A stretch of 64,000 nt of DNA from assembly GCA_035578175.1 (NCBI GenBank), contig JAQMRL010000003.1:87460469-87524468 (forward strand). Direction: 5' to 3'. Under the pieces are notes generated by a model that did not search any database, was not told the DNA's origin, and saw only the letters and a list, made by a program, of their open reading frames with translations. Source of the stretch: Catonia carolina. Taxonomy: Eukaryota; Arthropoda; Insecta; Hemiptera; Achilidae. Position numbers and translations under genes: made by a program. The number at the start of each line of letters is the position of its first letter. Position 1 is the first letter of the stretch. Shown in pieces: positions 24,010 to 34,914 of the stretch.

Positions 24010-24597
24010 GAGATAACGCATCTCAACAAATATATGAGTGTAATGATTGTGGAAAAAATTTTATGGAAAGGAAATGCATCTTAGATCACGTAAAAGTTCA
24101 CAGTAATTGAGGATTTATGTGTCACATCTATGGTAAATCGTTTTCTCTAAATACTGGTTGAGTTTATCATGTGAATCATTTTCAAGGAGTGAAAGAGCAC
24201 GAGTGTGAAATATGCAGTCATAAATTTTCTCAAAGTATTTTTTGCATTTTCTTCTGTAGATTCACACTGGCAAACAACCATTCATACATACGCAGGAGAA
24301 GTTTAAAAGTTTTCCTGCGTATGTGTTGACAATCGGTTTCACACTAATGACTATCCATTTTCTTGTTATGTTTGCCATCTTAAGTTTAGTTCAAATTTTC
24401 ATCTCTATCGTCATTTCATTGTGCATTCTAATTAGAGGAAATATTATTGGGATTTGTTGTAAACAGTTGAGATTTTTATGAAGTTTTCAATGACAATGGA
24501 AATCCGTAATGATGGTTTTCCTCATCTCTATGTACTGCCTTTTTTTTAAAATGGAAAGATATTTAAAACACCGGATGAAAACAAAACATATTTTTGT
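24010..24597 (+). pseudogene. Degraded zinc-finger cassette, paralogue of exon 3
   Basis: Begins at TATATGAGTGTAATGATTGT, nearly identical to the first finger of the 19860-20607 cassette, and follows it collinearly to a last-finger remnant (AAAATGGAAAGATATTT... GGATGAAAACAAAACAT). Disablements include a stop replacing the residue after the first finger (CACAGTAATTGA), a lost cysteine (CACATCTATGG), a stop in finger 2 (GGTTGAG), and deletions and frameshifts in fingers 3 to 6. No TTTGATTTCAG-type acceptor is retained upstream. It cannot encode a finger array. The level of decay suggests an old duplication of cassette 3. Confidence 0.93.
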
Positions 24598-25082
24598 TTT
24601 GTTTATTAATTGAGTGAATCGGAACCAAAACTCACTAAGTTCAAAAAAATTTAAAATCAGATTATATCAAGATATCATGTACAGGAACGTAGTTGTTAGT
24701 CGCATATCATGTATTAAAACGATGAACCTGCATGTCTGTCTTCAGTCTTTCGGGGTCCTTGAAGTGGATATAGGTTATGTCCTCCAGAATGTACTGGTTT
24801 ATTATTGTGATGATTGTCTATTTAATTTAATCTTTGGAACATAATTCTAGAGTTAATAAACAGCCATTGTGAGTAAATAATAAGAATAAAAACTTTGTGT
24901 AATAAAAATTGCAATAATAAGTTAATATAATTTAAAAGTTATTTTTAGAGGGTAAATGGTGAAGTAAAATTGGTAGCTATTGGAAATGCTAATACTTTAT
25001 AGTAACGTGCGTCTGTTTGAATCCCTGTGCCTAGGCGTCCTTACTTACCTGCCCTATCCCATTCGATAAAATTTTAAGACAA
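24598..25082. other. Non-coding sequence after the dead cassette
   Basis: No supported gene. An open frame at 24614-24844 has no recognisable domain. Confidence 0.4.
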
Positions 25083-26120
25083 CTAGGTGAACCTGTGCGG
25101 GAAAACCCGCACAAAAGTATAAATTTGTTTTTATAGAACTTCTCTGTAAACAACATTTTTTGTTTTATTTTGTGGCATTATTTGAACTTTTAGGCTATCA
25201 AATGATCTGACATGTGACGTAGCAACGTACAATTGTCCATGTGAAAATACCGGCTGTGGCAGATAAAGGCCAACTTTGTTGAATGTTTGGCCTTGGGATT
25301 TATTTATTGTAATCGCAAATGCTAAACGGATGGGAAACTGTCTTCTCTTAAATGTAAATGGCAAAGTACCATCCAAAGGGGTTAGATCTGACCGCGGTAG
25401 TAAAACCCTTCTGCCTTTGGCTGCCCCTGTTATGACTTCTAAATCAAGAAAATTTTCGTACATTCTTAGATTTATTCTTAGATTCTTAGATTTCCGATGT
25501 TACTAATTTCCAAATTATTTCGGGTTTTATCTAATTGAATTTTGTCTTCGCGCATTATAATAAGGTGTTTGACGAACTGATTCCGTTCGAGCACTTCGAG
25601 GCGTGCCTCGTCTCGTTCCTCTTGGTCTTCCCCCTAATGGACGACTATCCATTAAAAAAATAAAAAGAGAAGCAGAGAAGAGAAAAAGTAGGAAATTAAT
25701 TTCCTGAATATATTATCGAGAAGAAAATGATATCAGTGTGGTTGCCTGAAGAAAATAGCGTTTGATGATGTAGTTGCTTCTAACATTATTACTCTACTTA
25801 GTTCAAGTAATAACTGGAAAACAACTCTGATCAACCAGTACTAAACTTGCCCCTCTCCAAACTGAAATAGCTGTGCGAGATGTGGGAGGGATAGATAGAG
25901 AAAAGAGAGGCCTATACTTCAGTTCGTTGAACTTCCCCCTCTCCAATCTATTTTAGACCTGTTATTTTACGGTCATAAATTGAAATATTTGGTTTTGGAT
26001 AGTTTTCTGCAAATCTACTCGAACAGATGATTAATTTGAGCCCACTTCGGGGAAAATCAGTGAAGGTTCAGGTGGTTAAAATCGTGTTGAAAAAAAACCT
26101 GCTCGCTATTAATATATAGA
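25083..26120 (-). mobile_element. Internally deleted Helitron (5' end at 26120, 3' end at 25083)
   Basis: On the minus strand the element opens TCTATATATTAATAGCGAGC and ends with a perfect 7-bp-stem hairpin, GTGCGGG TTTT CCCGCAC (plus strand 25095-25112), then eight bases and the terminal CTAG. This matches Helitron TC...hairpin...CTRR ends. The flanking bases are A at the 5' side and T at the 3' side, as expected for A|T insertion. Inside, a minus-strand open frame (25527-25652) encodes MDSRPLGGRPRGTRRGTPRS... and then stops. A second (25131-25463) encodes a PIF1 helicase tail. The Rep and most of the helicase are missing, so it is a non-autonomous deletion derivative. Confidence 0.85.
25131..25463 (-). 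pseudogene. C-terminal fragment of Helitron PIF1-like helicase
   Basis: 110 codons. Visible are LEVITGAAKGRRVLLPR, RRQFPIRLAFAITINKSQGQ (helicase motif V/VI region) and FSHGQLYVATSHVRS (motif VI with its arginine). These match the end of PIF1/RRM3 helicases carried by Helitrons. The Walker A and B motifs and the Rep nuclease are absent, so it is inactive alone. Full RepHel proteins exceed 1,000 residues. It is not a host PIF1 gene, because it lies inside Helitron termini. Confidence 0.88.
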
Positions 26121-26299
26121 TAAGATTCGGGGTAGATAAGTTGGTGGGTAGGCAAGATGAGGAAGGCTAGATGTTGAAGCTATTTCCCACATACCTAAAT
26201 AAATAATTATTTCTGTAATGTATTTTTGTATAGAAGATCTATGATCTTTTTATCTTGATTCTATGAAGAAGAAATGACTGACGAAATATTTGGTTTCAG

Positions 26300-27212
26300 G
26301 AGAAAACATACAATAAAAAAGTCGAAGAAAGTACTAAAGCAATGTAAAAAGGAAAAATTAATGAAAGAAAAAATCCTGCGTAAACAAAAAATAGTTTGCA
26401 ACATTGATGATGGTGATGATAATAGTAATAATAATATATTCAAAGAATTGCTCAACAAACATTTATCAGAATTTAGTGAGGTAGTTATAGATTCTAAAGA
26501 GACTAACATTGAAAGTTCCAAGTCAGGAATAGTTGCCAAGAAAAGTGAAACAAAGAAAAGACCGACGTATCGAAAAAAATGCCAGTGTGAAATATGTGGT
26601 GCTCAGTTCGCAAGACCTATCAACCTGAAGCACCATTTGTATACCCACACTGGTGAAAGGCCATATGTATGTCATATTTGTGGAAAATCTTTTAGTAAAT
26701 CAGGCAGCTTACATTATCATCTTAACCACTATCACCTCGGTATCAAGAATTACAGCTGTGAACAATGTGGCCGTAGCTTTTCAACGAAAGCATTTTTAAT
26801 ACAACATATCAGAACACATACCGGAGAACGTCCTTTCATGTGCGAGACATGCGGGAAAGCATTTGCGTGTTCAGGTTCATTACATTCACACAATAAATTG
26901 CATATCAATGAGTATCCTTTCGCGTGTAACAGATGCGATAAGAAATTCAAAAGGAAACAACATCTGAAAGAACATTCTTATATACACACCGGAGAGAAAC
27001 AGTACACTTGTGATATATGTCATAAGGTTTTTGCTAGAACTAATGTCTTGAATAGGCACAAGTTAATTCATAATGATAAAAACTCGTTTACCTGTCATAT
27101 ATGCAAATTATCATTCAAAGTAAAACGTTACTTAACAAACCATTTGAAATCTAAACATGATTTAATAGAGTCACATAGACCTTTAGAAGATATAGGAATT
27201 AAATTGAACTAA
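26300..27212 (+). CDS. Alternative 3' terminal exon 4: seven-finger C2H2 cassette
   Basis: Acceptor TTTGGTTTCAG|G. The joined protein reads R-RKHTIKKSKKVLKQCKKEKL, a strongly basic linker that could serve as nuclear localisation signal, then an acidic/Asn stretch. Seven fingers span 26580-27160: CEICGAQF followed by TGERP (unusual; most cassettes lack a canonical linker here), CHICGKSF ending HYHLG, CEQCGRSF then TGERP, CETCGKAF, CNRCDKKF then TGEKQ, CDICHKVF, and CHICKLSF with FKVKRYL. An in-frame ATG at 26274 lies in the putative intron, so independent initiation is possible but not needed. Stop TAA; a clean AATAAA lies at 27327-27332. Confidence 0.87.
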
Positions 27213-28784
27213 AATTAAGATAATTATGTCAATACTTAATTGATATCTTTACGTTATATTTGTTTGTTGTTTTGTTTTCTGTTACAATTGTGTTGTATTT
27301 ATGTTTTACTGATATTTTTTGTGATAAATAAAACTCTGATCACTTGGTCTTAGTGACAGTTTATTTAAGGACAATAGCACACAACTTTGTTTTACTAAGG
27401 TTTTTCGAATATCCAGACTAAAATAACCTAAATTAATTCCTAAATTCCTAAATTAGATGTAATTCCTAAATTTTCTTAGTAAGGTATTTATTTATAATTA
27501 ATTTGTTGGTGCTCTCTGAATTTCTATTTTGAAAATATTTTTTATGAAATTTGAAATAGAACAAATTGAAAAATTTATGGGATGATGGTGCTATGTAACA
27601 AAAAAATTGCTTTGAGAAAAATGCAATTTAAACTTAATTTGTATAGTATTTTATAGTATAGGTATATAATAAGTATAAGTATTATGTAAGTTTTTGCCCA
27701 GAAATGGATCTTAAGGTCGTAATCTTTAAAAAAAAACAATTTTTTACTAGAGAATACCCCTCATGAATTTCAGCAGACATACTGCTTACTCTAATTTCTG
27801 GAGCACAAAATATGTTAGTAAATGAGGCAATTTTATAGAAAAATTTAGGTGCTGTTTTTGAGAAAATTTCAAAACCATGAAAAATTGGATGAATAAACCT
27901 AACTTAAGTTCCACGTTTCAACTTCATACGATATTCTGTTCTTCAGGTATATTGTTCTTACGCAGACTAAAACATGTTTTTTTTGGGTTTAGGGAGCCTG
28001 AAAAGATGTATTTTCAGTCAAATTCCACCTGAAAATTATATCTTCCTTCCTGATATTTTATATAGCACAAGCCAAAGCAAAAATATAATGTCACGGATAC
28101 TAATGGAAGATGATATCAAATGATCTTAACGCCTTTATTTACTACAAAATATAAAATTAAGCTCTACTTAGTCCCTTTGTCCACTAGTTATTCCTTAAAT
28201 TGTAGATACAGTGTTCTGTTGTATCATTTTCATTAAGAAATGCACATTTAATGCCTTCATCAACGTTAAAAACTTAGTTATTGAAGAAATGTTGCATAGC
28301 ACCTACTTCCACTCAAATTTTCAATTTATCTTACATAAAAAATGGTTTTTTTTGTATTCATTTATTTTAGTGTTTGAGGAAGTTACATATACTCTGAATC
28401 TAAATTGTCTGTGATATACGTGATTCAGTATATTTATGTATGATAACTTTTAATTTTTATTTATCTATAATTAATAAACAAAGTCAATTAATCCTGTCAG
28501 TAAAGACAAAATTATGTTCCACATTAAAAAAAAACTGTAAAGTGATTCTTTCATAAATAACAAATAGAATAAGATGAAAAGTTAAATTTCATCATAATAC
28601 GAGGTAGGGTTACAAAAAAGTGTGAGTCATTACCAAAAAAAATCTAGATTTTTATTTTGTAAATCTGAACTATTTCTAAGGGTTCCTCTATTGTAGCGAA
28701 GTTTTATAGTTATAAAGTTTTTTCCTCTGTATTGTTTGTCAACTTATTTTCATTCAAAAAAAATATATTCTTTTATATTTTTAA
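27213..28784. other. Spacer between cassette 4 and the TTAA-flanked MITE
   Basis: Holds the 3' UTR of cassette 4 and a reverse copy of repeat family C (27690-28075). From about 28480 onward it is homologous to 34340 onward (CAGTAAAGACA, TTATGTTCCACATTA), marking the start of the duplicated unit shared by the next two cassettes. No gene seen. Confidence 0.5.
27690..28075 (-). repeat. Interspersed repeat family C, reverse copy
   Basis: Reverse complement of the 5' half of family C: AGCAAAATATG... GAGCACAAAATATG, the TTTTGAGAAAAT stretch, and a final ATATTTTATATAGCACAAG counterpart of the family's ATATGAATATATAG start. Diverged. Confidence 0.6.
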
Positions 28785-29390
28785 CACGTTTAGCCCGGAG
28801 GCTGGAATGACGGATGTGTTGCTATGGTGATGTACTGCTGCTGTGAGGGATTGTCATGATGCCTCAAGGCGCGTCAGTCGGCCATGCAAACAAACTTACT
28901 TATTTTTTCATCTATTCATGAGCTAAATAAAGTATGGTATTAAACACGTTATTTTTCGTTTGTTGCACAATTATAAAAGTACATACACGTATAACGTACA
29001 GTACATAAGAAATTCGGTGCATAGATGTCGCAAGTTCTCGAAGAAACAGAAATTACTTTTGATTAATAAAATTAAACTATTTTTCTATAAAAATGTATTA
29101 TTCTTACCTTTTATTAGTAAAAAGAAGTCACTGAATGGAGAAATTTTTGTGGAAAAATGATATAAGTAATTTATTATAATGATAATAATTGTACCACACT
29201 TGGAGGTCCGAATTGACTACACTTTTAAATCTGTTTGAAAATTCCTGGCAGTAGGTAACAAAAGACGACCTTCACTGTAGTGCTTGTAGAATCGGTCTGA
29301 AGAACATTTAGTAACACTGCGAGTGTGCCGGCGATTAAACAAAAGCTATAGAAACGAGTAGATTATAAGATACTTTAAGGCATCAGCGTG
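28785..29390. mobile_element. TTAA-flanked MITE (piggyBac-like)
   Basis: TTAA at 28781-28784 and again at 29391-29394 flank an element beginning CACGTTTAGCCCGG and ending GGCATCAGCGTG, whose outer bases are inverted (CACG...CGTG). TTAA duplication is diagnostic of piggyBac-type transposition. There is no transposase, so it is non-autonomous. The frame at 28960-29160 shows no domain. Confidence 0.7.
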
Positions 29391-29580
29391 TTAAGTAATT
29401 TGATTGTAAACGTATCCTTAATTGCTGGTATTTTTGTTGCTGAACTGAAAAATTGTACATGATGAGTGTAAAAAGTTTGTAGATTTAAATCATACTCAAA
29501 GTCAGGTTTTGTACACTTGAATTTAGGACAGTTTAAATTCGTTGTTAACCGATTATACTTGTCAATCTAATATTATAGAT

Positions 29581-31977
29581 CAGGGGTGGCCACTAACCTT
29601 TACTCAGGGAGCCACAAATTTATGAAGCTGTTTTAAGGCGAGCCACATTGTTTGGACATGAATTTATGTTTAATAAGTTAAAGACACTTTTTAATTTTAA
29701 AAGAAGAAACATTTATTGTACTCTACTTATTTATAACATTCAATGTTAACTTAATGTTCAATTGCTTTTACGAGTGTTCATTTTAGCTGTTAGTTGTTTG
29801 AAGTTTGGTTTATAATTGGTAAGCGCAGTTCGCACGAGTTCACTCAAGTGTTCATCAGTTAGTTCAGATCGATATTTAGATTTAATGAACTTAAGTGTTG
29901 AGTACAGTGATTCACACACATACGTAGTGCCAAATATTGAGATTAGTCTCTTAGCACACAATTTTGTTAGAGGGTATTTTTCTTCTGGAACTTTCTTCCA
30001 AAAATCTGTAGCTGAAATGCCACTCCGTTTTAGTCCTTTCAGCCCTTCATCCTCTTGCAATTCTAGTATCTCCAACTCTACAGCTGCTGTATCATTTGTA
30101 ATTGGTGATGAAACAGGACAGCCGTCGCCCACAACATCAACACCAAATGGGTTTTCCAAGAATGAAAATGAAGGCTTGAGCATTCTCAAATCATTAAATC
30201 TGCCATTGATTTCTTCAGCAAGACCAGATAATTTACATAAATAATCTGCAGTTTCAACTTGAACATCAGGATTGCTTTCAATAATTTTCTTCAAACATTT
30301 GAAGTGAGCAAATGTCTTAGTCTCAAGATCTTTCCGAAAGAGCCTTAACTTGCTATGAAAGCTAAATACACTCTGCGCTAAGTCAGAAATAAGTTTTTCT
30401 CTTCCTTGTAGTGATATGTTTAGGGTTTGTAAATGCTGAACCACATCTGTAAAAAAAGCCAAATCTAACAACCACTGGGGGTCATCAAGTTCTGGGAAAG
30501 ATTTTTCTTTTTCTCGCATAAACTGTTTTATTGGATCAAGTAATTGAAAAAATCGGTCAAGAACATTGCTTACTGATAGCCATCTAACTAAACAGTACCA
30601 TGATACATCATCAGGAAGCTCGTCATTGTCCAAGCCCTCTAAGAAGGATTTGAACTGTCGGTGTGTCTTAGCACTTGATCGAATGTAGTTAACAATTTTT
30701 AAAACTACCTGCATAATCTGGGGATATTGAAAATACTTTGCAGCTAAATGTTCCCTGTGAATAATGCAATGTACAGGTAGGAAAGCAGGGTATGATGTAT
30801 CCTCATTTAAAAGCCCAATAAGCCCTTGTTTCTTACCTGCCATAGCTGGTGCACCGTCGGTAGCAATGCTAACAATACTACTTTTAGGCACAGAGTTCTT
30901 CAATAAAACACCATCCAGGGCTTCTTTAATATCACAACCACGAGTAGTAACATTCAATGTAACCAGGTCTAACAGTTCTTCCTCAACCTCCAAGTCTTTT
31001 GTCACGTACCTTACAAATATGGCTAATTGGGGTTTATCTTTGACATCTGTAGATTCGTCCAAAGCCAGACTAATTGCTGAGCACTCAATTAAATTTTGTT
31101 GTAAATTGCCAACAATATCGCCACTAATAACAGAAATTCGCCTCTCTATTGTATGTCTAGCAGCAGGCATTTGGTCTATCAATTTCTGCAATTTTTTATT
31201 TTCAGGGTCTAAAATAGAAACAACTTGTGACATATTCTTCTTAATAAACTCTCCCTCTGTGTAAGGCTTCTTTGCTTTTGCAATATTAAAAGCCAAAACT
31301 AAGCCAGCCTCAGTTGTCAAATCTGCTTCTTTTGTAAACATTGACATAACCCTACTCTGACAATCAAGTTTTTCCTTTAAGGATTTTAATTTAGTTTTCC
31401 TTAACTGAGAACCAATAGGAAAATCTTTACAGAAACCACCGTGGTTAGTATCATGATGGCGTTTTAAATTACTGGCTTTGAACTGTGACAAAGTGGTTTG
31501 ACACAAAAGACACATTGGCTTAGAGTTTCTTTCAACAAAAACGAATTCTTCCTCCCAGTCTGTATTAAAAACTCGATTCTCCTCTTCATATTTACGCTTC
31601 TTAGACAGCATTGTATTGTAACTATTTCAGCACTAGCACTTACAGAACTGAACTCAAAACAACAACACAGCACAAACAAAAATAATGTTACTAGCTACAG
31701 CGTATGTAAGCAGCGGTAGTGTGACTGACTACTGAGTACTGACTGACACTGACTGTCGTGACGTTTGGTGTGTATGCAGTGTTGCCAAGTCTACAAAAAA
31801 GACTTGTCAAAACAAATGTTGAGTTTTGTAAAGCTTAAAAGACTTTCAACCTGTACATTGCATTATTATATTTTTTTAAATCAGTAATATTTTTACTCTG
31901 AACTCAGGTTCGAGAGCCGCACCAGATTAACTCAAAGAGCCGCATGTGGCTCGCGAGCCACGTTGTGGCCACCCCGG
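29581..31977 (-). mobile_element. hAT transposon, apparently complete
   Basis: Terminal inverted repeats CAGGGGTGGCCAC (29581-29593) and its complement ending ...GTGGCCACCCCGG (31965-31977) match at 12 of 13 bases. An exact 8-bp target duplication, TTATAGAT, flanks it (29573-29580 and 31978-31985), as hAT elements make. Subterminal GAGCCAC/GAGCCGC repeats are present at both ends. One open transposase gene occupies most of it. The paralogous unit upstream of the 36.7-kb cassette has an uninterrupted version of this site near 36445-36480. All signs point to a young insertion. Confidence 0.96.
29758..31611 (-). CDS. hAT-family transposase, 617 codons, intact frame
   Basis: DNA transposase of the hAT superfamily, of the type domesticated as GTF2IRD2/EPM2AIP1/ZBED-like proteins. 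N-terminal BED-like zinc finger at about residues 33-60 (CLLCQ...LKRHHDTNHGG). RNase-H-like core: LDESTDVKDKPQLAIFVRY near residue 203 carries the first acidic residue, ATDGAPAMAGKKQG near 252 the second, and CIIHREHLAAKYF near 282 fits the hAT insertion region. C-terminal dimerisation block: FGTTYVCESLYSTLKFIKSK, then LTDEHLSELVRTAL. Length is typical and no stop interrupts it. It probably acts in the nucleus to cut and paste its own element. Sense is opposite to the host locus, and it sits in the intron before the 32.2-kb cassette. Expression cannot be judged. Confidence 0.94.
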   Translation of the reverse strand: MLSKKRKYEEENRVFNTDWEEEFVFVERNSKPMCLLCQTTLSQFKASNLKRHHDTNHGGFCKDFPIGSQLRKTKLKSLKEKLDCQSRVMSMFTKEADLTTEAGLVLAFNIAKAKKPYTEGEFIKKNMSQVVSILDPENKKLQKLIDQMPAARHTIERRISVISGDIVGNLQQNLIECSAISLALDESTDVKDKPQLAIFVRYVTKDLEVEEELLDLVTLNVTTRGCDIKEALDGVLLKNSVPKSSIVSIATDGAPAMAGKKQGLIGLLNEDTSYPAFLPVHCIIHREHLAAKYFQYPQIMQVVLKIVNYIRSSAKTHRQFKSFLEGLDNDELPDDVSWYCLVRWLSVSNVLDRFFQLLDPIKQFMREKEKSFPELDDPQWLLDLAFFTDVVQHLQTLNISLQGREKLISDLAQSVFSFHSKLRLFRKDLETKTFAHFKCLKKIIESNPDVQVETADYLCKLSGLAEEINGRFNDLRMLKPSFSFLENPFGVDVVGDGCPVSSPITNDTAAVELEILELQEDEGLKGLKRSGISATDFWKKVPEEKYPLTKLCAKRLISIFGTTYVCESLYSTLKFIKSKYRSELTDEHLSELVRTALTNYKPNFKQLTAKMNTRKSN

Positions 31978-32197
31978 TTATAGATGTTTTTACTACAAAT
32001 TGACTTCAGTTTTTAAATTGTTTCTAATTCAATCGTGTTTCAAGGTTTTTGCTTTTAATTGACATGTTATTTTTCTCACTGAAAACTGATTTTTCTTACT
32101 ATGGAGTGTAAAAAAAATTTTATTCACTAGACGATTAATTCACTTTTGAAATCCAAAATAAAAGGATTTTGATTCAGTCAAAACGTTTTGATTTCAG

Positions 32198-33089
32198 GGG
32201 GAGTTCGTCTGTGAATTCATTTAGGAAGTTTGAACCAGGTGGTCATAGGTTATCTTTTGTTAAAAAAGACAATACAGTTTCGAAATCCAATCTAACAATC
32301 AATATTAATGAATTACAGAAAAAAATGTTGTGTTGTGTTAGTGTAGGAAAAAATAAGAATCAGCCTGAAAAAAAAAATTTGGTCATAGATATAAAAAGCA
32401 GTCAAGAGAAAATTACAAAAAATTTAGCAGTTAATATTGAGAATCTGTGTTCAAAAGACAGTATTAATTCTATAAATTTATTTAAGTGTGAAGTGTGTAA
32501 AAAAGAGTTTACCAAAAGAGAATATTTGCAGAGTCATGTTAGCAGACATCATGATACATTACCATACGTATGTCATATTTGTGGAAAGTCTTTCAATTGG
32601 TCTGGTAGTATTCGTTATCATTTGAAACATTTTCATGATGGTGTTAAAGAACACAATTGTGAAATTTGCGGTCGTAAATTTGCCCAAAAAAGTTTTTTAA
32701 AAGAACATTTACGAACACATACCGGCGAAAAACCTTACGTTTGCGAGACATGTGGCAAAGCATTTACATCTTCCTCTACGTTACGTAATCATATTATGAC
32801 TCATAATGATACATTTTCATTCTTGTGCAACGTTTGTGGTAAACCTTTCAAAATGAAACATCAACTTGTTAAACACAATGTTTGTCATACGAAAGAAACA
32901 CTTTATTCATGCGATATTTGTGGTAAACAGTTTAGTAGACAAAGCGCTGTAAAGATCCACAAATCAACCCATACTGAAAGTACTCCTTTCTCATGTCAAA
33001 TATGTCATACAAAATTTAAATTGAAACGTTACGTCAGGAATCACATGAGGAAGAAACACAAAATTAGTACAACTACTAATCCAAATTGA
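32198..33089 (+). CDS. Alternative 3' terminal exon 5: seven-finger C2H2 cassette
   Basis: Acceptor CGTTTTGATTTCAG|G. The joined protein reads R-GSSSVNSFRKFEPGGHRLSF, then a Lys-rich, finger-free linker of ~90 residues. Seven fingers span 32480-33065: CEVCKKEF, CHICGKSF (H-X4-H, HFHDG), CEICGRKF then TGEKP, CETCGKAF, CNVCGKPF, CDICGKQF, and CQICHTKF with FKLKRYV. Only finger 3 is followed by the canonical TGEKP linker. It is the paralogue of the 36693 cassette: both share GSSSVNSF.KFEPG, NELQKKM and the 3' tail region. An ATG at 32169 lies before the acceptor. The upstream intron has been invaded by the hAT element and a TTAA MITE, and the downstream flank by a solo LTR. Confidence 0.88.
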
Positions 33090-33233
33090 CCTCGGTAACT
33101 TCTTCGGATATCTGGTTTCCCCTTAAAAATATGTTATAATTCCCGTTATAATTATTTAAGTTACTAGTTAGCATCATTGCGCCAGAATCCATGTTAATTC
33201 GCATTATTTTTCAATTGGCTTTGAATTGATTGT

Positions 33234-33945
33234 TGTTAAGCCCTACGTGCCGTTGGACTTGAAAATTGATATAATTAATTAACAATCTACTTAATGCGGT
33301 AAATTTCTGGAAGACCAGGGTGGTTTTACAGTCTGCACCCAAGACCAAATGAATTACAGCGGTTAAGACGTTAGAAATGTACGGATTATCCAGGAAAATA
33401 ACTAATTGAGATAAAACGAATTGGAACAAAGAAAAAATAGGAATCAATGTACGTAAAAACTTAAAGTAGCATAATTTGAGACGGCTACTTACCTTAGCAC
33501 AAAAACGTAGCATCAACGGTAGAATCAAGTCTTGTAGTTTTAACACATTTAACGAAAGCAACGCCTGCTAAATACTTAAGTTCGTTAGCAAACAGTACAT
33601 TATAATTAAATTAATTACAGTACATATCGACACAGCATGTAACATTAAGCAATCTCCAATAATGCCTATTGGAGTGCGAGAATGAAAGAGTAACCATCCA
33701 AACACTTACAAGTCATAACGCACACTGGTAGTAACAAAGGAACAAAAAGGATGCGGAAGGCACAAGATGCAATAATTTGAGTGGGGATGAAAAGGGAGGC
33801 AAAGATGATTTATCAATGTATGACCCCACAATGAGACAGCAAAATAGGAATAACAAGATGAATATAACAGAGATAAGGCGCGTAAATTTGAAATACCGCA
33901 AATAATCGAACTAAACGTAATAACCCCGGTAGACAGGACTTAACA
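33234..33945. mobile_element. Solo LTR of a retrotransposon
   Basis: Starts TGTTAAG and ends CTTAACA (TG...CA with a 7-bp inverted end), 712 bp long, flanked by the 5-bp direct repeat ATTGT (33229-33233 and 33946-33950). The corresponding place downstream of the paralogous 36693 cassette (about 38605-38625, TTGGCTTTGAATTGAC) lacks it. No internal retroviral-type genes are present, so this is the recombination product of an LTR element. The minus-strand frame at 33211-33561 runs across its border and is not a gene. A 5-bp-TSD MITE is the alternative reading. Confidence 0.78.
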
Positions 33946-34914
33946 ATTGTCATTTTTGGATACTTTAGAATTTGTTAATTAACGTCAAACATTTCGGTTT
34001 TTTTTGGAACCTAGTTTCTCAAAATTATTTTTTCCGTCTATTCTCTCTTTTGCGTTTATTCTTTCTGGAAGTGCTTTGAATTTTGTAATATGTAATAACT
34101 TGGTTCAGTCCAAATATTCTGCATTTGTTGAATCTTAACCTCACTTTTGAGTGAGATACGCAAGAATTTGTAATTAAATGCTATGAAATAAATGATGAAA
34201 ACAATATTGATGGGGTAATATTTTTATTGCTTTATTTTCCATATAGCAATAATAATATACACTAATAAATAATAATAAACACTGTATATAAGGCAATGAC
34301 AGGTGCTGTGTGCAAGCTCATTAATCTCTGAATCTGATTATAGGTTTTTTTATTACTACAGTTAATCCAATCAGTAAAGACACAGTTTATGTTCCACATT
34401 ACTGAAATAGTGATATTTTTTTTAATTATTATTATTATTATTTTATTCAGTTAAATATATTTTAAGCTACTACTAAGGTAAGCTGTATACATTATTTTTA
34501 ACTAAATACTTAAAATAGTTATGACCGCGCGCTTACAAATATTATACAAAAAAATTCAATATAAAATATTATATGAATTCATTTGACTATTATAAAAAAC
34601 ACTACTGCAACGTTCAAAAGGGTACAAAAATTACAATCAAACATTTGTAATGTAGTGAAAATGAACATGAGATTTTTTTCTTGTATAACTAAAACTACTT
34701 TATAATATAAATAAGCTTGGAAACAGAAAAACTAATACATAAAATATAAGTAAAAAGTAACCAGAGAACAGTTATTTTAAAACATGGAAAAATTTATCAA
34801 GTACGTGCTCGTAGATCAATAGTTTGTGATTTTTTTAGTTTATGTTTTAATAGATGTGGTGACAATATTAAAAAAGTGAATATAGGATGTATTTGTGCAA
34901 TATGGTTTGGAATA

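Noticed and set aside
25131..25463. Host PIF1 helicase gene
   Set aside because: Only the helicase tail is present, and it lies between precise Helitron ends.
30764..31264. 166-codon plus-strand frame inside the hAT element
   Set aside because: Antisense shadow of the transposase gene; same for 29816-30244 and 31464-31719.
33211..33561. 116-codon minus-strand frame
   Set aside because: It crosses the border of a solo LTR and has no recognisable domain.
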